NCBI GenBank assembly: GCA_963556195.1
Contig: OY744519.1
Location: 104,304,000-104,367,999, forward strand
Origin: Sepiola atlantica
Taxonomy: Eukaryota; Mollusca; Cephalopoda; Sepiida; Sepiolidae
DNA: 64,000 nt
Direction of reading: 5' to 3'
The position numbers were made by a program, and so were the translations under genes. This document shows positions 23,880 through 35,289 of this stretch, piece after piece (the first letter of the stretch is position 1; every line of letters begins with the position of its first letter). The notes below the pieces were generated by a model that was not told the DNA's origin, ran no database searches, and worked only from the letters and a program-made list of their open reading frames with translations.

Positions 23880-26065
23880 CAATCATGTCATGGACACATT
23901 ACCATCAAAAGAATACAATTCTTTGGCAATTGTTGTTGACACATTTTCAACTAAAACAGAATAATTTGGAATTCATTAGTCAATATGCAAAATGTTTTGA
24001 ATGCACTTTATTGGCTTTAAGAGAACAATGAAATTTACACAGACATTGAAATTGATAGAAACTAATGATCTCAATTACATTATCTTGTGTACTGGACAGA
24101 ACTGCAAAAATATTCTGACCATTTGTGGACACATTTGACCAAGAAATCTGCTGCAGCATTTATAAGCATCACACTTTTCAAAAGTGTACACATCTTTACC
24201 AAATAAAAAAGACATTGACATTTTTAAGATGAATAAATCTGAAGGATTTTTAATGAAAGACAACAATCCAAAATTGAATTTGATGTGCTTTCCCATTTTG
24301 TTTCCTGTTGGGAAAAATCGAATATTTAAAGATAGAAACTATGGAAATATCAGACCTCGTATCTTTGTCAGAAACAGACTTAGGAATTCTGACCCTAGAT
24401 TTAGAAGAAACATCCCATATATTTTTTACAATGCTGACAAGGCAGACAAACGAGGTTTGAATGCTGGAATTTTTACCATGATGAAATCAATGAAAACAGG
24501 AAAAATGACTTTGGCAGAATTTAACCAAAGATTACAAAACAATAACACAGATCTAGAAGGCAACCTTTCAGTGATGATGGCAAATGTCAGGGTTTCAAAA
24601 CAGTTTTGGAATAAAAAGGCCTCTGATCTTCTTAGCCCCGCGACTCTGTTTATAACATTATCTTGGGCTGAATATTTCTGCCCTGATTTGAGAGAATATT
24701 TGCTAAAGTTAAATAGTGACATTGCAAATGTCAAAACAGCCAACACTAGCACACTTTGTTGTTACTGTTAGCGAATTCTTTTTTATAGGCTGAATTCTTT
24801 CATGAATGAAGTGATTTTGGCAAAAATAATCCAATTTTTGGTAAAGTTTCACATTATTTATGGAGAATTGAGTATCAACAAAGGGGTGCCCCACACATCC
24901 ATATGAAATTATGGGGGGATCAGGCACCCATTTATGCGAAAGACTCTCCAGAATAAATTCAGCAATTCATTGCGCAACATATAACATGCAGAAGGACTGG
25001 TTCTGTATCTAGTCACACATTGGTGTCTAGATTTCAAATGCATTTTTGCAGCAAAACTAGTTGGAAAGTTTTTGGCAAAGAGGATAATGTTGCCAAAAAA
25101 AATGGAGACTTGGATTTTCAAGATCTGATGGAGCATTCAAGTTTCGTACTGTGGCTGATAGTGTAAAATCAAGAAAAAATGGTAAAGGTGTCAAAACAAT
25201 TTTCCAACTGCAAAGAAAATCAACTGAAAAATATATCAATAATTACAATCCTTTACTTCTTTAGATTTGGCAAGCCAAAGTAGATGTCTAATACATTGGA
25301 GAAAATAGCCTGATTTTGACCATGTATGTAACAAGTTATCAAACCAAAGCTGAAAAAAAATGAAACTGAAGGTGTTTAGGAAAATTTGTATGAAACTAGA
25401 TCAAAATATGGAAGATACAAGTCAACTGATCTTCAGCTCATTGGAAAAAGAGATATTGAAATATATGAGTGTGCTGATAAGTTGTTAGGACACAATGTGT
25501 TTTGTTCATCTGATGAAGTTATTTGGATTGGTGCTGATATTTTTAGCAAAAGAAACCATAGGATCAGATATAAACAACAATTGCAGGGAATGACACAAAG
25601 TTCCACAAACATATTTCATGAAAATATGATGGAACATTATTATTCAATTAGACCATAGTTCTTAGAAAAAACTTCAGTATATGAAGTTGCCAGTAATTAT
25701 AAGAAGGTTTACTATCTACCTAAGGAGAAAGAACACTCAAAAAGAATGGTCATGACAAAGAATAAAGACTATTTAAAAAAAGTCAAAGAAAAAGTTGTCA
25801 AGACTCCAAATGCCCCGCTTTTCGCTGTCTTTACAGCGAAAAGCGCTATTACCCCAATATAGTCTTGCTTTTTAAGCCTTGGAGAAAAAAGAAAATTGAT
25901 TTATTGAGTGGTTTTAGTTCTTATCAAGAAACATTTCAAAATTGTTATTTAGAATTGCCAGCACTGGCTCAATATGAAAATATAAAAAAAACTTGCTGAT
26001 TCTATTGAATTAGCTAAACAATTGGAAATTGAAGAAAAAAGTCAAAAATAAAAAAATTATGAATC
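23880..26065 (+). pseudogene. Helitron Rep (HUH-type replication initiator) pseudogene
   Basis: The best open part is 24184-24771, with LNLMCFPILFPVGKNRIF, a FVRNRLRNSDPRFRRN block, LNAGIFTMMKS, FWNKKASDLL and LFITLSWAEYFCPDL: the Helitron N-terminal-like domain in its usual order. At about 24867-24914 comes IEYQQRGAPHIHMKLW, the HUH motif (H-I-H) that binds the metal used in rolling-circle nicking. Later pieces are RFQMHFCS (about 25030), YECADKLLGHNVF...VIWIGADIFSKR and IFHENMMEHYYSIRP (25386-25658), then NIVLLFKPWRKKKIDLL and FQNCYLELPALAQY (25850-25975). The order matches autonomous Helitrons of the Helentron/Helitron2 type. At least six frameshifts or stops break it. No helicase motif follows, so the 3' half is gone. 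A weak upstream match (YTDIEID near 24035) suggests the frame began earlier. Confidence 0.85.
25816..25845. repeat. 13-bp-stem perfect hairpin inside the Helitron remnant
   Basis: CGCTTTTCGCTGT, loop CTTT, ACAGCGAAAAGCG. It is GC-rich for its surroundings and sits where the reading frame shifts, between a KTPNAPLF and a RYYPNIVLLFKPW block. Possibly a small palindromic insertion. Confidence 0.8.
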
Positions 26066-26109
26066 AAATGATGATTTTACATTCTCAAATTGTAATGTCT
26101 TAAAAAATA
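26066..26109. other. junction between Helitron remnant and TIR element
   Basis: AT-rich. No clear target-site duplication was seen. Confidence 0.3.
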
Positions 26110-27125
26110 CGGAGGCATGTGTATTAATATTCTTAAATATAAACCTGAAAAAGTACAGAACAAGTGAAATTAACTCTTAAAATATTGAATCTGGAATTGA
26201 GATTTGAAGAATTAAATGTTGAGTAAAATTAGCAATGTAAAAAGAATAATAAACAATAATGAATTAGGTGATTCATTAAATAAAGTTTAATTTGCTTTAA
26301 GCATTATTCAAAATGTGAAGAATCCATGAGCGATTGCTCTTTACCATATTACCTCCAGTGGAGTGTATTCTGTGGCTGACTCTTGTCAGCTATGGGATCT
26401 GCCTGTATTTAACAATGTATATATACTGTACAGGTAAGGAAACTTTGATTTTTTGTGTTACATGCAAAGCGCATGTGTTTTTATTTTAATAAAAATAAAT
26501 TAAAGTAAACTTTGACATAATTAACTTACATGTAAGTCTTTCTAATGATTAACTCTCTCTAATTGTCAGCACCATTTTGTTCCAACTTCTATTTTTTAAC
26601 TTTTCCTAATTGTTGTCATTTTTTGCATTTCTTTCAAGCAACAAAAAGATTTTTTTAAATTTGAAAATCAAAAAAAATTAAAACTTTATTTCCAAAATAA
26701 AATTTAAATATTTAGTGATAAAGTGATCAAGCGATAAAAGTTTAGTGATAACAGTTTAGTAATTAAGTCACTAAATCTTTGAGTCACTAAACCAAGTCAC
26801 AACTCAGTCAGCCTAACTTGTTATTTTGCCTAAGTCATCACTTTTTCTGTTTACTTGAAGTGACTATTTAGACGAAATCTACTGTATGATCAAATAAAAA
26901 TATTTTGGGTGTTTTATGTTATTCTTGTGTCAATCAAAGTACCAATATCCAAGAAAGAGTTAAGAAAAACCATTGCATATGTCTGCCATTTTAGCAACCT
27001 TGTGATTAAGTGTAGTTTTATTACTGTACATTTAATTCTTCAATCCTAACTTCAATATTTTAAGAGTTAATTGTTATGTACTTTTCCAGGTTTATATTTA
27101 AAAATATTAATACACATGCGTCAGC
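26110..27125. mobile_element. non-autonomous element with ~110-bp terminal inverted repeats
   Basis: Left end 26110-26226 and right end 27016-27125 are reverse complements at roughly 85-90% with small indels (GCATGTGTATTAATATT, TTAAATATAAACCT, ATTAACTCTTAAAATATTGAA, GAAGAATTAAATGT). The ~790-bp interior has no transposase and includes short self-complementary GTGATAA/CACTAAA motifs at 26715-26800. Likely a MITE or foldback element, or one inverted duplication. Target-site duplications could not be fixed. Confidence 0.6.
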
Positions 27126-27144
27126 ATTTTTCAGTCAAGTATAA

Positions 27145-27145
<1 letters not shown>

Positions 27146-27206
<61 letters not shown>
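27146..27206. repeat. (TA)n microsatellite
   Basis: About 29 TA units. Confidence 0.95.
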
Positions 27207-27208
<2 letters not shown>

Positions 27209-27230
27209 TAAAATACACGATATGTCATGT

Positions 27231-27383
27231 CAGATTCTAATACAGGGGAAAAACAAGAAATGAGAGATCGGACCGGTTTCGTTCGTATCAACGAACGTCT
27301 TCAGAAAAAATGAAGACGTTCGTTGATACGAACGAAACCGGTCAAATCTCTCGTTTCTTATTTTTCTCCTGTATTTAAATCTG
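27231..27383. mobile_element. palindromic Penelope-class terminus with hammerhead-like arms
   Basis: Arms 27231-27303 and 27311-27383 are ~90% complementary with a 7-bp spacer. Each arm, read outward from the centre, has TGAAGAC, helix GTTCG/CGAAC closing TTGATA, then GAAAC-CG-GTC. This resembles a hammerhead with a two-base-pair helix III, a form reported in Penelope elements. The minus arm begins CTGAAGA (27298-27304). One extra C separates the core from helix II, and the helix I 5' strand is lost at the palindrome centre. Confidence 0.55.
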
Positions 27384-27404
27384 TTTTCTGTTTGTCTTAT
27401 TTCA

Positions 27405-27452
27405 CACCCACACACACACCCACACACACACACACACACACAGACACACACC

Positions 27453-27525
<73 letters not shown>
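27405..27525. repeat. (CA)n-(TA)n microsatellite
   Basis: CA-rich tract (27405-27463) then about 31 TA units. Confidence 0.95.
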
Positions 27526-27528
<3 letters not shown>

Positions 27529-27589
27529 TAGAAGGATGAAAAGAAATAAGAAAAGCGAAGGAGGCAGATCTTTTTTCAATCCAGTTGCT

Positions 27590-27592
<3 letters not shown>

Positions 27593-27682
<90 letters not shown>
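27593..27682. repeat. (TA)n-(GA)n microsatellite
   Basis: About 26 TA units then about 15 GA units. Confidence 0.95.
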
Positions 27683-27683
<1 letters not shown>

Positions 27684-27684
27684 C

Positions 27685-27936
27685 ATTCAATTTTATTGGA
27701 ATAAATTTATGTTCAGGACGGGCAGAAATAATTGTTTGAAATAAAGATGTTTTTAAAATACATTCGGAATATTTATAAAATACACTATATATATATTATT
27801 TAAATTCACACATGAGTTGGGTAAATAGCTCAATAGTGTATTTTATAAATATTCCGAATTTGTTTTAAAAAACATCTTTATTTCAAACAATTATTTCTGC
27901 TCATACTCAACATAAATTTTCTCTTAAAAATTGAAT
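27685..27936. repeat. inverted repeat, 103-bp arms
   Basis: 27685-27787 and 27834-27936 are reverse complements (TGTTTGAAATAAAGATG, TTCGGAATATTTATAAAATACACTA) with scattered mismatches; the spacer is 46 bp. It is flanked by GA and TA repeats. Nature unknown; resembles the other paired retroelement ends. Confidence 0.8.
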
Positions 27937-27944
27937 TCTATTCA

Positions 27945-28139
27945 TATATATATATATATATATGAAAAAAATTCAATATTTTTTGGATATTTGAAGTAGG
28001 ATGGCCTCTAGAGTAAATGTGGTATTATGGTGACTGCAATAATTCTAGCTAAGAGTAGGATAGATCAATAGAATTGATAGAGGATAACCAACGACCCAGA
28101 ATTTCCTCAGAATATTGATGGCTTTATGCTTAATTTGTT
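27945..28139. other. short (TA)n then unrecognised DNA
   Basis: A nine-unit TA tract at 27945-27962. Nothing recognised after it. Confidence 0.4.
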
Positions 28140-28330
28140 CAAAATTTAAATTGTTATTTAATTATTTTTTGTATATAAATAATTCAAAGTATAGTATCTG
28201 TTCTGATCCCTGTCGACAGGCAATAAATACATCCTCCTCATAACAAAGGAGGTAATGTCGGATATTGTATCTATTTACTTGCCTCACCACGAGGGCAAAT
28301 TTTAACATAAGTTCGCTGTGAGGAAATCGA
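28140..28330. repeat. rearranged dispersed repeat E pieces
   Basis: GTATAGTATCTGTTCTG (plus sense) and TTTACTTGCCTCACCACGAGG (minus sense) both occur in the 17412-17815 units but here face each other. Confidence 0.45.
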
Positions 28331-28874
28331 GACCCCCTTAAAATAACACATTGGATGGGGGACACAAATACCTGCATTATCTTGTAAGCGTTCCTTACAA
28401 AAAGGGCTTTTCAGCAACACTCAATAAATGTAAACTACTTTAATAAAATATACAAGAAAATGAAATTAAAGTTTATTTTAATTATTGAACCGTGGAATGC
28501 CCATAGGCCCCTCTAGTCTTTATTTTTCTATGACTTATTGATTCGCTTTTCTGTTTCCCCTATTCTTTTATCTTTTTTTAAATGTATTACTTTGTGTGTT
28601 TCTTTCATTTTAAGGATATTTTCGCCATTTTTTTTTTAATTTGGATTATTTTGACTGATGGCGTATTTTTCTACCCCCTACTGTGTACTCATATCATTCT
28701 GTTTTTAACTGTACCTTTTTTTCCCATACATATTTATCATCGACATCATTGTCATCCCTATTGCTTTTGCCACTTACTTTTTACTTATGTCTTCCCTATA
28801 TTTTGTCAATTTTTCTTCTTCGTGTCTTCTATATTTGCCTGTCTTCAACGAAAAAATCAATAGTTCTACTGTTT
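28331..28874. other. T-rich unrecognised DNA
   Basis: Two overlapping T-rich plus ORFs (28582-28863, 28683-28937) encode only Phe/Leu/Ser-rich sequence. No gene call. Confidence 0.4.
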
Positions 28875-29310
28875 TCATACCGAACCACCATTGGGTTCTT
28901 CCCCTGTTCGTCTTTCAAAACTGATACTCTCCCTTGACGACCGGCTTTTCAGCATCAATAAACCTCCACATACACCCAACAACACACCACCGCAGATATC
29001 CACTAAACCACTCACCGGATAAGCTAAGGTGACATCATTCTGCAATTTCAACGTCGCTATGCCGCCATTTCTCAGTATTACATCCTTAAAAAAGAACTTG
29101 TTTTTACCAATTTTTCCTGAACAGCTAGGAAGCAAATAAACCAGCGCCCTCTGTCGACCGAGCAACGGGACATTGGGGACAGATGAGCTGGTACAGGAAG
29201 CATCCGTTTTCATTATTCATCAGGTCGATTCAAACAATCTACATGACTACACAGTGCACTGAGGAATAAACTTTCTCTGTCCGCCATGTTTGGATGGCAA
29301 AGGATACAAA
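28875..29310 (-). other. possible promoter/first-exon-like patch
   Basis: GC content rises here. On the minus strand AAACATGGCGGAC (29283-29295) has the YY1-type CAAGATGGCGGC look of many metazoan start regions. It opens a 25-codon frame (MADRESLFLSAL...) that ends TAA, overlapping the ATG of a 112-codon frame (29213-28875) with no recognised domain. No convincing splice donor or TATA element was seen, so a gene is not called. Confidence 0.3.
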
Positions 29311-29439
29311 AAAGGAACAATTCAATGTTAGTGAGATTTTATGTGAGAGTTATTAAATGACAATGATTATCAATGTTTTATATTTACTCGCATAACTGAT
29401 ACATTAAGAGGGGGTTGTAAAAACATTTTGACAAACTAT

Positions 29440-29670
29440 GTTTGCTATTATATCTATATTAGTCTACATCCTCCGTCAAAAAAATGACCGAAAAAACTAT
29501 GCTTCGACAATGTTCGCACTAATATTCATATAAAATCATAGAATTACGTTAGTAATTTAATTTGTAATCTAAAAATTACTATTATCATTTCTGATAACCT
29601 AAAACACTTGCTGTTGACTTTTTATTTGGAGTGTAGCATTTTTTCCGAATTCATTTCAGACGGCGGGGGT
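29440..29670 (+). repeat. dispersed repeat C copy
   Basis: Shares CCTCCGTCAAAA/CCTTCGTCAAAA, TAGAA(T)TACGT, ATTATCATTTCTGAT, TTGACTTTTTAT and TCGAATTCATTTCAG-like blocks with 35290-35515, and in reverse with 34970-35160. Confidence 0.6.
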
Positions 29671-30875
29671 TGACCTGCTTTTCAATGTAAGTCTTTCTAA
29701 TGCTATTTTAAAGCATTTCAATAGGATAATTATTAACTGAACTATCACGAGTTAAAAAAAACACCAACAGTTGTTTATATTCTTCCTTTTATTTTCTTCC
29801 TTTAATAGATAGAGGGAGCGGCTAGACATTAAAAAAATGACGTCGGGCATTTTAACATCAAAGACATTAGCGGAAGTGAAATGGTTAAAAATGAAATTAA
29901 AAGAGAACAATCTTCTGTCACATTTAACTTTAAAAAGGTATAAGAAGAAATAAGAATAAAAAGAAAGAAAAAATAAAAAACTGGAGACTTTAACAAAAGG
30001 AGAAAAATAGGAAATAAAAAAACGTGTAAATCGGTATAGAGAGCAGAAAGGAAACGTCGCATTATGGAAATAGCTTTGCGTTCTCACTTCCCTTATTCGT
30101 AGGACAGACTTTTGTGTGACGCGACGAATATATATTTATAAATAATTACACATTACTCTTTATTATAAAGTGCACGGTTTAAGAATTTAATTTAATCTGC
30201 ATTGAGGAAATAAACACTTATAATGAATGAAACTTAATTTTCTTTAAATATGTGGGTTGTTAAAAACATTAACCATATTGAAATTTAAAAAAAATACATA
30301 AAAGGGGACGAAACGTTCACTTTTTCAAAATACTAGGGGTGTTCAAAAAGTACTCAGATGGCTGCCGCTCTGGAATCAATGTAGACCAACAACAGAAATA
30401 AACGACCGTGATCCCAAATTTGGAGAAGAACAATTCTTTTAGGCTGTTGACGTTGCCTTCCCTTTTGCTAGCGATGGAGAACAAGCAGGATCGGATGCAG
30501 ATTTTGGAGCATAGCCCCTTACTACGTTTAAAGTCGATGCAAAAATCATATTACGACTGATCGCTTTAAGTTTCCAGCTCAGTTCGCGTTTATTCTTTCA
30601 CGTGTGATGTAATCACCTCTAGCTAGTGTTCTCCCATGAGAGGATGGTCCAGAAAGGCCAGCTACCTGACCCCTGTCTATATATGAAGTGTCCAGAACGC
30701 ACGCCCCAAATCCTCAAAGATGGTAATGTTTTTTTTGTGCAATAATTCTTATTTGAATAAAGTTCTATAAAGGACCAAACGCGACAGGCAGTAAATATAT
30801 TCTAGTTTTCTGTTTTTACCATTATTTTATATTTTAGAAATATTCAAACATACACATGAAACCCACACACATAAC

Positions 30876-30885
<10 letters not shown>
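29671..30885. other. unrecognised AT-rich DNA
   Basis: TTTGTGTGACGCGACG at 30110 resembles TTTGTGTGACAAGACGG near 35678, so repeat C may continue here after an interruption. The minus ORF at 29752-30087 is Phe/Leu-rich and not recognised. Confidence 0.35.

Positions 30886-30932
<47 letters not shown>
30886..30932. repeat. (TA)n microsatellite
   Basis: About 23 TA units after a short CA tract. Confidence 0.95.
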
Positions 30933-30936
<4 letters not shown>

Positions 30937-31547
30937 GCGTTTTTACCATTCTAGATTTAAACGATTTTCATAAACCCATCTTTCTAATAGAAATACTTTT
31001 TATTTCTATTTTTTATCGACATTATCGAATTTTATTTTTTAAAAGAAATTATACATCGCACGAAATTACTTTTTTTCTTCTTCCATTTGGAAAGTTCCAG
31101 ACAATTTTAACACCTAACAGAAAGTTGGCACAATCGATGCCAAATGTGCCTATCGTATTTTTCTTCAGCAGTCATTTTTATTAGATTTTTTTTTATATGG
31201 ATTCATTAACTTTAGTTGGTGACAAAATAATCGTTGCGTATTTCAATAGTTTTCATGCGGTATAGATATCTGATAGAAAAAAATGTGTGTGTTCGTTCAT
31301 CACGGACACAGAAAGTATATCGTGTATTTTTGAATTAAAAATGTTTGTTTCATTACCGTTGTCCAGTCTCAACAGGCATATTGCCAATGATGCGTTACTG
31401 GCCTACAGGGGTAAGGGCCATATTTATAGGGGACAACCTGGATGGGAGGGTAGGCAGCAAGATCTTTGTTCACATTATATATAAATTTCTGAATGTTAAT
31501 AAGAACAAACGGGAGAACAAAGAGTAAGGAGAGAATTCTAAAGGCAA
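30933..31547. other. unrecognised DNA
   Basis: No gene or duplicated block recognised. Confidence 0.35.
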
Positions 31548-32250
31548 GTAGTTCGAAGAAAAGAAGCTATTAGTGTAAAAATTCTTCCGGCATATGGGCA
31601 CCTCTACAGTGAAGGAGTGTGATTTTGCTGCTAGTCGGTTAGGTCGGGGGTATTTACGTTGAGGGAGTACAATTGCAGGAGTTCAGTAGAGCACATTCCC
31701 TGTAAGTACTTGTAAAACACGCACAGACATGCAACATCGCGGCGACGCGACAGGGGCTGAGGCTTGACTGACAATATGGGACCTATTAGGTTAACAATTC
31801 TTTTTTGCACCTTATCCACAGGGGAAACGCTAGTAGTTGTTGCACCAGCCCAGATGTAGCAACAATATTTCATGCACGGGGGAATGGTGGTTTTATACAG
31901 ATATAGGTTACTAGCAGGTGCGAAAAAATCTTTAGCCTGGTAGAGAAAGCATACCTTTTTTTGCAGTAGACTTGACGGCATCTACTATGTACTTATTCCA
32001 CTTCATGTTGCCTAAGAATGTCAGGCCAGGGGTTTTAAAAGTTGGACTCTCGAGAAGGGTGCTATTGGATATGCAAATCTGTTATTGGAAAAGTTTATTA
32101 TAGTTGGTAAAGGAAAAGAAGCTTTGTCTTGGTAGCATTAAATGTGACCATCTATTGTTGGCCCAATTCTACTACAGACTGTGGGTAATTTTCCTAGGAA
32201 TCAGCCATTGCTTTGCTTGTATCGACGTTCTATTTGCTCCCATGCAGTGA
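31548..32250 (-). pseudogene. jockey/CR1-like LINE fragment, copy 1 (family 1)
   Basis: The minus strand encodes the end of a non-LTR reverse transcriptase ORF: LYLYKTTIPPCMKYCCYIWAG, then VDKVQKRIVNLIGP and LSRRRDVACLCVFYKYLQG (31631-31981). Upstream, in other frames, is the post-RT region matching copies at 32432, 45284 and 51110. It is truncated at both ends: the RT palm lies beyond 32250 and is absent, and the 3' UTR is missing. Copy 2 follows in the same orientation about 180 bp away. Confidence 0.85.
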
Positions 32251-32431
32251 ATAGGCTACGCAAAGTTGACTAAATTAGGTATTTCAAGTGGAAGTGAATC
32301 TCCAACGAAAACGGTTTTATAAAATAACATATGTATAGCAAAGCTAAATGCGTTTGGCGGCATTATATTAGAAGCAAGCGTGGGTTTTATGGTAATAACG
32401 TAAGATATGCTGTTTAAAAAAAAATGATATT

Positions 32432-34505
32432 TCACCCCAAACAAGGCAGGACGCCACTTTAACGTAAGGGACTACTCAGAATTAGGCAGTAGGTTTAGGG
32501 TGTCATTCTAAGTTGATAGCTGTTCAGCGAGAGGTCTGTTTGCATTAGTTTTAAACATCAGCATGTCCGTACTGTCGGGGAAACAGGAGGTAGGGAGGGA
32601 GTTCCAGAGGCCAGCAGTACGGAGAAAGAAGCTATTGGAGTAAAAGGCTCTCCAGCATCTAGGGACTTCCACAGTGAACGGATGATATTTAGTTGATTGT
32701 CGAGTTGGTCTAGTGAATTTACGTCGAGGGGGCACCAGAGTAGCCAGTTCATCGGAGCATAATCCATTGAAGTATTTGTGAAACAAGTACAAGGATGCTA
32801 CATTGCGGCGATGGCACAGTGGCTAGAGCTTGGTTGACAGTGAGGGACCTATTAGGTTGGCGACTCTTTTTTGGACCTTGTCAAGGAGGGATAGACTAGT
32901 AGATGATGCACCAGCTCAGATGTGACAACAATACTCCATGTATGGGCGGATGGTGGCTTTGTAGAGATAGAGGATAATGTCAGGTGTGAGGAGTTTACTA
33001 GCACGGTAGAGGGAGCCCACCTTCTTTGCTGCAGCCTAGGCAATGTCTTCGATGTATTTGTTCCAATTCATGTTTAACTGTGAAGATTAGGCCGAGGAGT
33101 TTGAATTTTGAAGTCTCAGGTAGGGTGATATTTGCCATGACAATCTGTGGTTGGAGAGGTTTCTTTTAGTTATTGAAGGAAAGTAGCTTTGTCTTTGCGA
33201 CATTAAAAGTTACCAACCATTTATGACCCAATCCACTACAGCATGGAGGTCATTTTCTAAGGATTAAGCCATTGCCTCGGATATGATCGCGTCGGTTTTG
33301 CCCACATGACGAGAGTAAAGCGTGGTGTCGTCAGCAAATATATCAATCTCAGACTCAATGTCATCAGGAACATCGTTTATGAAGATCAGGAACAATAAAG
33401 GTCCAAGGATAGGTCCCTGGGGTACACCAGCATTTATGTCATGTTGCTTAGATGAATTGCCATCGAGGACAACCTGGATCTTTTTTTTGGTTAGGAAGGA
33501 TATAATTATATTAAGTAATTGCCCAGTAATATCGTATGAGCGTATTTTCAGGAGAAGCCCTTTATGAGAAGTTTGTCAAAGCCTTTGCATATATCAAGCG
33601 CTACTGCTCTAGCTTCACCTGCCTTGTCGAGTGTATGATATATGCGTTCAGAGATGACCGTTAGAATGTCTGCAGTAGATCGTGATTGTCTAAATACATA
33701 CTGGCGGTCAGAAAGAAGTTTAGCATTAACTAAGTGCCGGACTATCGCATGATTAATTAAGGATTCAAAAAATTTAGCAAAGATCGGAAGTAGACTGATT
33801 CGGCGGTAGTTCAGAGGATCGGTTCTATTTCCAGAATTCTTGTAAACTGGTACCACAGAGGCAATTTTCAAGCTATCGGGGAAGCAAGATTCAGCTAGGC
33901 ATTTATTGTAGAGTTTAGAGAGGACAGGGGCCAGTTCAGCAGAGCATTTCTTTATTACTATTACAAGTATAAGATTAGCCCCACAAGCTTTTGACGTGTC
34001 AAGGTTTTTTATGATGTTTCTGATCTGGAATAGGATTATGACCTGATTATCACGTGTGGCTTCAGTCCGCAATAGGGATTTAAGTAGAGAGTGGGGCTTT
34101 CTAAATAATTTTCAGATGGGGACATAAGCTTCAATGCCTGCTTTGACCCATTCAGTTAACTCATTTGCACACTGGTCAGCAAGGAAGTGAGAAGGTTTCC
34201 GTCGCTGATGTTATCTCTGATTGACTCAAAATCAGCCTGCTCGACTTTTTAGAGTGATATGCATCATTAGCACAATGTGATCAGCATTCCCGAGTAGGCT
34301 ATGAGCTTTCGTCACACAAGCCTCAGGCATTGAGATCAAGAACAGGTCTAGAAAGGAGGCTTCTCGATCGGGGATGCGGGTCAGGAAATCGACAGTCTGA
34401 GAGGGAGTGAGCTAAGAAGAAATTATACGTAGAGTTGCCGGCTGCGTCTGTAAGGCTGGAGAATCCCAACCAGTCACGGTGGTGTGCATTAAAACCCCCA
34501 AATAC
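32432..34505 (-). pseudogene. jockey/CR1-like LINE, longest copy (family 1)
   Basis: Reading from 34505 down: an endonuclease C-terminal remnant (FNAHHRDWLGFSSLTDAAG, about 34430-34500), then the RT domain in a 174-codon frame (33548-34072) with NLDTSKACGANL, PVYKNSGNRTDPLNYR and YVFRQSRSTADIL, then DICKGFDK. The catalytic FADD (33324-33338) lies in another frame. The post-RT region (32508-32792) ends with VPRCWRAFYSNSFFLR and LWNSLPTSCFP. The 3' terminus CTTGTTTGGGGTGAA is at 32432 and is shared with 45284 and 53865. ORF1 and most of the endonuclease are missing. Several frameshifts and stops show it is dead. The RT would copy its own RNA at a nicked target. Confidence 0.9.
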
Positions 34506-34775
34506 ATATATCTTCTATGTTCACATGAAACGCTATTAAAACACATATATAAAATTATAATAACACATATATAAGTACAATCATCGCATACATATATAGA
34601 CACATATATGAAATCATCATAAGACGTAACAATACTTTAAAAAAATATGTTAAACATAGCATAGCATTTATTTATTTTGACACAAATAAAAAACGGATGA
34701 GAAAATCTCTATAGATACCAAGTTTCATATTTCATCCTGGGTTCATATGATGCGTTTTAATGATGCGCATGATAT

Positions 34776-34777
<2 letters not shown>
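34506..34777. other. unrecognised AT-rich DNA
   Basis: ACACATATATA-type sequence. Nothing else seen. Confidence 0.4.

Positions 34778-34836
<59 letters not shown>
34778..34836. repeat. (TA)n microsatellite
   Basis: About 29 TA units. Confidence 0.95.
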
Positions 34837-34838
<2 letters not shown>

Positions 34839-34969
34839 TGGCACGCTAAAGTTAACGAGAAAAACACCTTGTTCTAGCCCCCGGACGAAACCATTTCAAT
34901 TGGTGAGGGGAAGCAAGAAATCAAGAAAGCAAGCAGCACCCCAGACTTACCTCACCGTGTTAAATGAAT

Positions 34970-35160
34970 CCGGTAAGAAATTCCTCACCCTATAATAAAA
35001 AGTCAACGCTGGGTGTCTTTTTCTTTAGGTCATCAGAAATGATAATAATAATTTGTATATGAAAAATTAAATTACTGACGTAATTCTATGATTTTATACG
35101 AATACTTAGCGAGTGCGAACACCGGCAAACCATTATTTTTTCTCGTCATTTAGACGATAT
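34970..35160 (-). repeat. dispersed repeat C copy, inverted
   Basis: Reverse complement matches 35290-35515 and 29440-29670 (ATAAAAAGTCAACG, CATCAGAAATGATAATAAT, TGACGTAATTCTATGATTTTAT). With 35290-35515 it forms an inverted pair about 130 bp apart. Confidence 0.6.
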
Positions 35161-35289
35161 ATATATATAATCAAAATATTTTCAGATATACTAAAATATA
35201 TATTTTTCATAGAAATGATGAACTTATAATAGAAAGAAATCTAAATTAAAACAAACGAACTGATTAAGAAAATCTGGTATTCAAAATCT

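Noticed and set aside
30330..30720. Mariner-like terminal repeat at GGGGTGTTCAAAAAGTA
   Set aside because: No inverted partner and no transposase fragment were found nearby.
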